Source: Engraulis encrasicolus
Taxonomy: Eukaryota; Chordata; Actinopteri; Clupeiformes; Engraulidae
Length of the DNA: 64,000 nt
Assembly: GCF_034702125.1 (NCBI RefSeq)
Contig: NC_085871.1
Coordinates: forward strand, 32,320,093-32,384,092
Direction: 5' to 3'
The notes beneath the pieces are model-generated. The model searched no databases, was not told where the DNA came from, and was given only the letters and a program-made list of their open reading frames with translations. Both the position numbers and the translations under genes were made by a program. Shown one piece after another: positions 57,911 to 64,000 of the stretch; the stretch's first letter is position 1, and every line of letters starts with the position of its first letter.

Positions 57911-59150
57911 TATTACAGTTTTTCTCGATTGGTTTGGCTAATTTCTCGAAACTGAGATGACATTCTCAAAACAACACGGACAAATCCCCAAACCAACTTG
58001 CAATTTCCCAAAACAGAATGGCATTTTTCATTGCTTTCATCAGATATCAAATGCTTTGTTCAAATGTTAAGTACATCTCTGAAGATGGCTATGTACAAAT
58101 ACCCTTCAGTTGACACATTCAGCATACATTTAGCACATTTCCCAAATAAATTGACCTTGCTTATCTAAACGAATTAGACAATTATCAGTCTAATGGTTGC
58201 CCTCTCCAAAACACGTCAGCATTATTTCATTGTGTAAGTCATCATATGCAAAGTGGTCTACACAATTCCCAAAACAGTCAAGGACATCATATTTTAAGAA
58301 TTTCATTACATAGTAAATTCATGACAGTGTTCAACAGGTCAGATGGTATTGTAACTTTACTAGTTAGTAGAAAATAATTTTACAACCGTGTATACTACAG
58401 TTTCCACTGTTATTTGGTTAATTTCTTGACATTTTTTCAAACGACATTCTGTTTTGAACAATTGCTAGTTGCTTTGGCATTTGTCCATGTTATTTTGAGA
58501 ATGTTGTCTCTGTTTTGAGAAATGAGCCAAACCCATGAGAAACCTGTGATATATGGGCATTACTTTCTGTATATGAATTTACAGTAAAGAAAGTTAGCCT
58601 ACAGATAAATGTCCTTGGTAAATTGTCTGTGTTGTCAAACTTCAATGGTTTCACTCACTTTTTCATTTGTATACATAGTCGAAATCTGTTAGCTGAACGT
58701 AGGTAAAACACCTAACCATTTTGACTGGCAGTGCTTACACAATGGCAAAGGGACAATGTATTTTGGGGGTACTGATGATATATGTGGGGAAGAAATTTAG
58801 TTTTGACACATGGGTAAACTGTTTTTGGGGTGATATGAGCGAGTGATGAGGATCCATGTAGTTATGCTGAACCATCCAGTTTATTTTGACAGAAGGACTA
58901 AATGAATGCAAATGATGAGCCAAAGCAATTGAGAATGATCTATGCCATTTTGATGGTACTGACTATTTATATGGGAGAAGGTTTAGTGCTGATGCAAGAA
59001 TGAGGTGTTTTGGGAGGTATATGACATTTTGCTAGTTATCTGAACTGTTGTGCAGAAGTGTAAGAATGTTTGGCCAAATGACCCAATGGTTATAGGAATG
59101 TCATCTCAGTTTCAAGAAATTAGCCAAACCAATCGTGAAAAACTGTAATA
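57911..59150. mobile_element. Inverted-repeat element with an extra internal end
   Basis: The left end TATTACAGTTTTTCTCGATTGG is mirrored by the right end CCAATCGTGAAAAACTGTAATA, and the match continues through TTTGGCTAATTTCTCGAAACTGAG. A second right-type end (…GAAATGAGCCAAACCCATGAG…) lies at about 58430-58556. This suggests either nesting of two related MITEs or internal duplication. No coding capacity. Confidence 0.8.
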
Positions 59151-59319
59151 TACAGTCGGTCCCCCTACAATGCACACCCTTTACCGAGGTAATGCCACGT
59201 CATCCACCTCGGTACGTACCGGGCCTAGCTGCAGTGTACCCAAACAACCGCCGGGTGGCACTTGGGAGCGCTTGCTATAGGCTACTTGGGAGCGCTCGCT
59301 ATACGCTTTACCACGTGGT

Positions 59320-59322
<3 letters not shown>

Positions 59323-59397
<75 letters not shown>
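59323..59397. repeat. (TC)n(CA)n compound microsatellite
   Basis: About 25 TC units followed by CA units. Confidence 0.96.
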
Positions 59398-59398
<1 letters not shown>

Positions 59399-59448
59399 TT
59401 CTCTTGCATACACACAATACACATTCAAGCGCAAATGGGTAGGCAACA

Positions 59449-60012
59449 TTTATTACCATATGGAATATTTTAGACGATGTTGACGGCATATTAATTATGC
59501 TCATATTCACCCGCACGCACCGATTCAGCGGATAACAACATGCCTAATTAAATTGTGTGAGAACACCTCCAGGAAGTAGGAAGAGTCATAAAAAGAATAA
59601 ATAGCCTAATGAATTTTCTTTTTTTTTTTAATGATGATCGGATGAATTGCCATTAATGTGCAAGCTCTGACAAAATGTGTAAGCTTAGACCTAAATTGAG
59701 TGTAGCCACAAGCCCCTACCGATTCTCGCATCGCAAGATTTGAAACGTCTAATATTGCAACTTCAAACTTGTTTTCTGGATGTGGATACTTTTTTCGTTT
59801 GGTAAAAATGACGGAGAGTGCAATAGGGGGCCTAAACCTCACCGCAGTAACCTACAGCGCCGCGTTTAAGCGTTTAAGCGTTGGCTATTTATCTTACATC
59901 GCCAACAGCTGGGGCGATAACCTAACCTACACTTCCCTAATGAATTTAATGTTGTCACATTGGCAAAAATTAGCAAGCGATTGATATTGCTGTTTTCGTG
60001 CTCAAATTAAGT
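59449..60012 (+). repeat. Direct duplication of about 0.55 kb, unit 1
   Basis: TTTATTACCATATGGAATAT… to …CGTGCTCAAATTAAGTG, repeated at 60125-60659 with several small indels. The period is about 676. Confidence 0.95.
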
Positions 60013-60124
60013 GACACAACAAAGAGGTTTAGGGGACACCACAGTTAAGACACAAAAGTTTGGGAAACACTGGCCTACAGCTACCTATTGCAGCGCTCCC
60101 GTGTGAGCTTGGACGTCCAAAATG

Positions 60125-60659
60125 TTTATTACCATATGGAATATTTTAGACGATGCTGACGGCATATTAATATATGCTCATATTCACCAGCACGCACCGA
60201 TTCAGCGGATAACAACATGCCTATAAATTGTGAGAACACCTCCAGGAAGTAGGAAGAGTCATAAAAAGAATAGCCTAAATAACGTAATGAATTTTCTTTT
60301 TTTTTTTTAAATGATGATCGGATGAATTGCCATTAATGTGCAAGCTCTGACAAAATGTAAACTGAGTGTAGCCAGAAGCCATACCGATTCTCGCATCGCA
60401 AGATTTGAAACGTCTAATATTGCAACTTCAGACTTGTTTTCTGGATGTGGATACTTTTTTCGTTTGGTAAAAATTACTGAGAGTGCAATACACCTCACCG
60501 CAGTAACCTAACAGCGCTTCGTTTGAGCGGCTATTTATCTCACATCGCCAACAGCTGGGGCGATAACCTAACCTACACTTCCCTAATGAATTTAATGTTG
60601 TCACATTGGCAAAAATTAGCAAGCGACTGATATTGCTGTTTTCGTGCTCAAATTAAGTG
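60125..60659 (+). repeat. Direct duplication of about 0.55 kb, unit 2
   Basis: Diverged copy of 59449-60012. The end of the similarity coincides within two bases with the start of the LTR at 60658. Confidence 0.95.
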
Positions 60660-61128
60660 TAACCAACTGTCGGGTTATGTGTCGCAGGTGAGAAAGTGCG
60701 CATTTTTCCAGCGACACCTCTCCTTGTTACCAAATACCCTGGAGAGTGTACACCACAAATACGCCAAGACACAAATATTGAGTTTTAAAATAATATTTAT
60801 TAACTAACAGAAATCTAAAAGAGTCCCGGGGCACCCCAAATCTATACAAGTCCGAAATTCCAAACCCAGTCCCATGTCCATTTCCTTGGAGATCCCCCCA
60901 CAGTCATCAGTTCCGAAGGAGGCGGAGGAGCGGTGGCCAGGTGTCCATCCATTGCGAGGCTGGGGAGACAGGAAGAGCTTGGTGACAGTAGGCTTGATTC
61001 CATAGGCAGTCCAAATGACACTCACTTCCATAATTAAGTAGGCTACGCAGGTAATCGCTGCACTTATTCCACGTGATTTACAACACTGCACTCGCTAGTC
61101 TAGGTTAAACATTAGGGGTGAAGTTACA
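60658..61128 (-). mobile_element. Solo LTR of a retrotransposon
   Basis: About 471 bp with TGTAAC…GTTACA ends. Read on the minus strand it has a polyadenylation signal TTAATAAATATT, followed by the typical region before the 3' end. Its length and ends fit a Ty3/Gypsy-type or related LTR. No internal genes adjoin it and no target duplication is visible. It is therefore probably a solo LTR, with one flank coinciding with a duplication boundary. Confidence 0.6.
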
Positions 61129-61665
61129 CAGCACTCGCACACGGCACGGCTCACTGCAAACAATGTGTGCTGCGATTCACCTGGGTAGGCCAGCGGTGTT
61201 AAAAGTGAGTCCAAGTACAACTGGGTTTGGAGAGAGAGAGAGAGGGGAAATATATGCTGGGAAATATATGCAATGTCATCTCATAATCATGGAGTTCCTC
61301 ATGCGATTTCATCTGGGTCAGTCAGAAATGCATGCACCCTGCGCACCGGGAAGTGTGTTTTTTCAAACAAGAAAACTGGTTCATCATATGCATGGCTTAA
61401 ACTGACTTTAATGTTTGCCAACGTGCTATAGTTTTCCTCTCATAATAGCACCTGGCGACTGTGACCACAGTTAGATGACCTCGCGCGCGTAAACCCATTA
61501 AAATATAGCCTAGCCTTCTGTGGCTATTCAGAGCAATATGAACCAATCAGGTCGGCGTTGCTATTAAGCAAAATACATCCCTGATGTCTACTTAACTAAA
61601 ATAAGATGCATTTGTCTAATATTTGGAGACATTGCCTTGCTCTTTCTGCGGGAATTAAGCGCCTC
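61129..61665. other. Non-coding sequence
   Basis: No feature recognised beyond a short GA run at 61230-61243. Confidence 0.5.
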
Positions 61666-61701
61666 TCTCCCTCGCTCTCTCTCTCTCCCTCTCTCGCCCA
61701 C

Positions 61702-61763
<62 letters not shown>
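61666..61763. repeat. (CT)n and (CA)n compound microsatellite
   Basis: CTCTCTCCCTCTCTCGCCCAC then CA units to 61763. Confidence 0.95.
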
Positions 61764-61765
<2 letters not shown>

Positions 61766-62240
61766 TTTGGAGAGGACGCATTTAAACTGTTACAGTTTAG
61801 GCAGTAGGGGAGAGCAGGGACTAATGAAACACGGGACGAATGAAACACTGTGATTTACTCGAAAACTTTAACATATCCGAAAGTATGAAAAGTCAAAGTT
61901 GTCAGGTTTACAGGCAAAGGGGATTTAAGTGTCAGTAGACACTGTCGGGACGAATGAAACACCCGTTTCATCCGTCCCTCTCGCCCATTGACTTAAAGCA
62001 GGATCAAAATAAAACAAATAAAATAAAATAAAATTCTCTCTCTCCCTCTCTCGCCCACACACACACGCGACGTAGCCTGTAACGAAACTCTTTCCACTCT
62101 TCGCAAGACCTAATTCCAATTGACTCGTCTTGTTGAATAGGCCTACCAGCCAAACTCACAAGCTAGATAGCCAATAGTTTCGATTGTGCTGCTTGGAGAT
62201 GAGGCATTTAAACTGTTACAATTTAGGCAGCAAAGAGAAG
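61764..62240. repeat. Local duplication with inserted MITE-like sequence
   Basis: CTCTCTCCCTCTCTCGCCCA and GCATTTAAACTGTTACAGTT occur at about 61680/61778 and again at about 62037/62202. Between them, GGGACTAATGAAACACGGGA and GGGACGAATGAAACACCC at 61817 and 61949 are repeated in a way seen in dispersed fish elements. Confidence 0.55.
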
Positions 62241-63186
62241 ACTGCGGTCTTCCCGGTGTGACACCCCAGTCGTTTTTTAATGGGAGCACTTGAGATGACT
62301 ATGTTCCAACTTGTCTTGAGCACCGTCGTAGCGCAACAAATCATTATCGTAAACATAGCCTAGATAATTGGGAATTACAAAAAATAGGCTACATTTTATA
62401 GACTTTGGCTATAGGCTAAGCCGACTCCTCTACCTGTTTGAATTAGTGCAGCCTTACAGGGAGGACGTTAATTTGGCATAGGTCAACTGCAAGAGACTAC
62501 TAATTTGTGACTTGACGTGATGTGTGAATAATTAGGCTACGATATGCAACAGGCATATTTAGCCGCACTCAGTCATTCATTGGGTGAATGTCCCGACCCT
62601 GTGTATCCGCGTGCATGCATGGGGTGGGGAAAAATACATCAAGCGTGCCATCACCACCCATCCCCCCCGGACCCACGAAACCCACTGAAGATCCAAGTAA
62701 TTGTAGTCTGTCAGTATTTTAGTGTGTGCCCAGGTAGTTGAATTCCTGGCATGGCCTGGTTATCTCAATAGTGCCAAGAATATGTTTGCCCTCAGGCTAG
62801 TCTGTTCAAAGCGCATGTTCGATTTGCTGTAGGCCTAATAGGCTACGATCAGTAAGCCTCAACTTGTCTGTCGTGTCTTTTCCATCTTTCGATATTTTGT
62901 AAAATAGGCCCACGTTAAAGCCTAAATACGATAATAGGCCTAAATAAGGCTAATAAAGTAAGCTAAATAAGTCAGGCCTAAATAAAGTTGTTTTAGCCTA
63001 TGAACTCAGGCAATGCAGAAATTTGCGGAGGGATTTTGGATATCTTGGCCTATAGGCTACCGATGGCTTTATGAACTTCATGACTGGGCTACAAGATAGT
63101 CGGGTAAACAAGGATTGACTTGTAGACCACCAACATCTGATGCTGAAGTGGGGGAGGGTGGTTTTTTCACTTCAAATGTTCCCCGA
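62241..63186. other. Non-coding, AGGCCTA-rich
   Basis: Repeated TAGGCCTAAATAA(A/G) words at 62934-63000. No gene seen. Confidence 0.5.
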
Positions 63187-63190
63187 CACA

Positions 63191-63240
<50 letters not shown>
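63187..63240. repeat. (CA)n microsatellite
   Basis: About 25 CA units. Confidence 0.97.
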
Positions 63241-63242
<2 letters not shown>

Positions 63243-63358
63243 TATGCGCTAATCGCTCTCTCTCTCCGTCTCTCCCTCTCTTTCTCATTGTTGCTATACG
63301 TGCATCTGGATAGGCATAGGCAGTGTGGTCACCCAGCACATTTTCATAGAAATGCTGT

Positions 63359-63393
63359 GTTTTTTTTTTTTATGAAATCTTTATTCAGTTATT
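63359..63393 (-). mobile_element. Possible 3' end of a retroposed sequence
   Basis: On the minus strand CTGAATAAAGATTTCAT is followed by an A13 run, which looks like a polyadenylation signal and tail. The upstream body is not recognised. Confidence 0.3.
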
Positions 63394-64000
63394 TGTGAAC
63401 AGTCTCTGCGTTTCTCTTTCGATGTTGCGTCGCCGTGGACAAGTGTCTGCTCGAAAACTTAATGCAAAGCGGCTAAAATTTTCAGAACGTGTTGAACTTT
63501 TCAGAACATGAATGTTTGTCTGTGGGGGAGGGGGTGGGTTACAGCAGGGACTGCACAGCCTTTTGTGACATGTCGTGGCGCGACAGGTTATCCAGCCTCC
63601 GAAGGAGTCATAGTTCCCCAGTCATACTGTTGGTTCGCATCTCCACCGAAGCAACTGAATTTGCCGTCCTAATCACAGATGATTAGCCACACCTGGTGTG
63701 CATCACATCCCCATCATGTGTGCATCACATCCCCAGTTAACCGGAATCCCGTCGATCGCGCACAACAGCGCATTGAAAGGATGAAATGTTCACAAGCACC
63801 AATACAAAAAAAACGTCTTCAACCTATTAGTCCGTAGGCTATCCTGAGGATATCCGTTCCTGACTTGAATAGGTAGTGCAGAAATAATTAACAGACATCA
63901 CTTAGCCTTTAGGAGCGGAATTGAGACGGTGAATGCAGGACAGAATAATGAAAACAAAACACCGTCGACTGGCGGTCTTGTTTAGGGATCACGCTTGTGT
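63394..64000. other. Non-coding end of window
   Basis: Contains a direct repeat GTGTGCATCACATCCCCA at 63698 and 63718. No gene or element end supported. Confidence 0.5.

Noticed and set aside
60804..61091. 95-aa minus frame as a gene
   Set aside because: It lies wholly within the solo LTR.

Overview
This window looks like repeat-rich intergenic or intronic DNA from a teleost fish. The evidence is long (CA)n, (GT)n and (CT)n microsatellites, fish-type hAT, PIF/Harbinger and TTAA-flanked MITEs, tRNA-derived SINEs, an L1/Tx1-like LINE, and a very frequent AGGCCTA/TAGGCTA word typical of some clupeiform-like genomes. The species is an inference only. I found no intact host protein-coding gene, rRNA, CRISPR array or bacterial-type operon. 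The many short open frames are mostly microsatellite translations (HTHT/VCVC/SLSL) or chance.

Layout. 1-7053 and 21378-27052 are two copies of one segment. Copy A carries an extra 1.36-kb hAT-like element. The copies differ by about 4-6% up to about 5724/25723 and are then almost identical until a single N at 7054. 7055-12400 has unusual composition (8.5-10.3 kb is strongly C-poor and G-rich) and no recognisable repeat or gene. 12.4-16.8 kb is ordinary non-coding sequence ending in a 100-N gap. 17.4-20.7 kb is a dense CA/GT microsatellite field. 27.2-33.9 kb holds MITEs and a complete 5.6-kb LINE on the minus strand with a perfect 13-bp target-site duplication. Its ORF1 is C-terminally broken and its ORF2 (endonuclease, reverse transcriptase, CCHC) is broken by two frameshifts. 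34.9-36.17 kb is a homopolymer-laden stretch that looks like poor consensus. 36.2-41.0 kb is a second microsatellite field, followed by a V-SINE-like element.

41808-47118 is bounded by inverted termini with iterated ATTGGTTA motifs and contains a decayed multi-exon gene. 47290-54318 is a 7.0-kb fold-back element with arms of about 0.55-0.6 kb built from TTATTAC/GTAATAA iterons. It holds a recent 1202-bp tandem duplication and further internal inverted copies. The last 10 kb has a hAT-like MITE, a LINE 3' tail, nested inverted-repeat elements, a 0.55-kb direct duplication, a solo LTR and more microsatellites.

The main biology is transposon nesting. A SINE was hit by a hAT and by a Harbinger MITE, with target sites readable from an empty copy in the same window. 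The two large inverted-repeat elements are the best candidates for poorly described systems.
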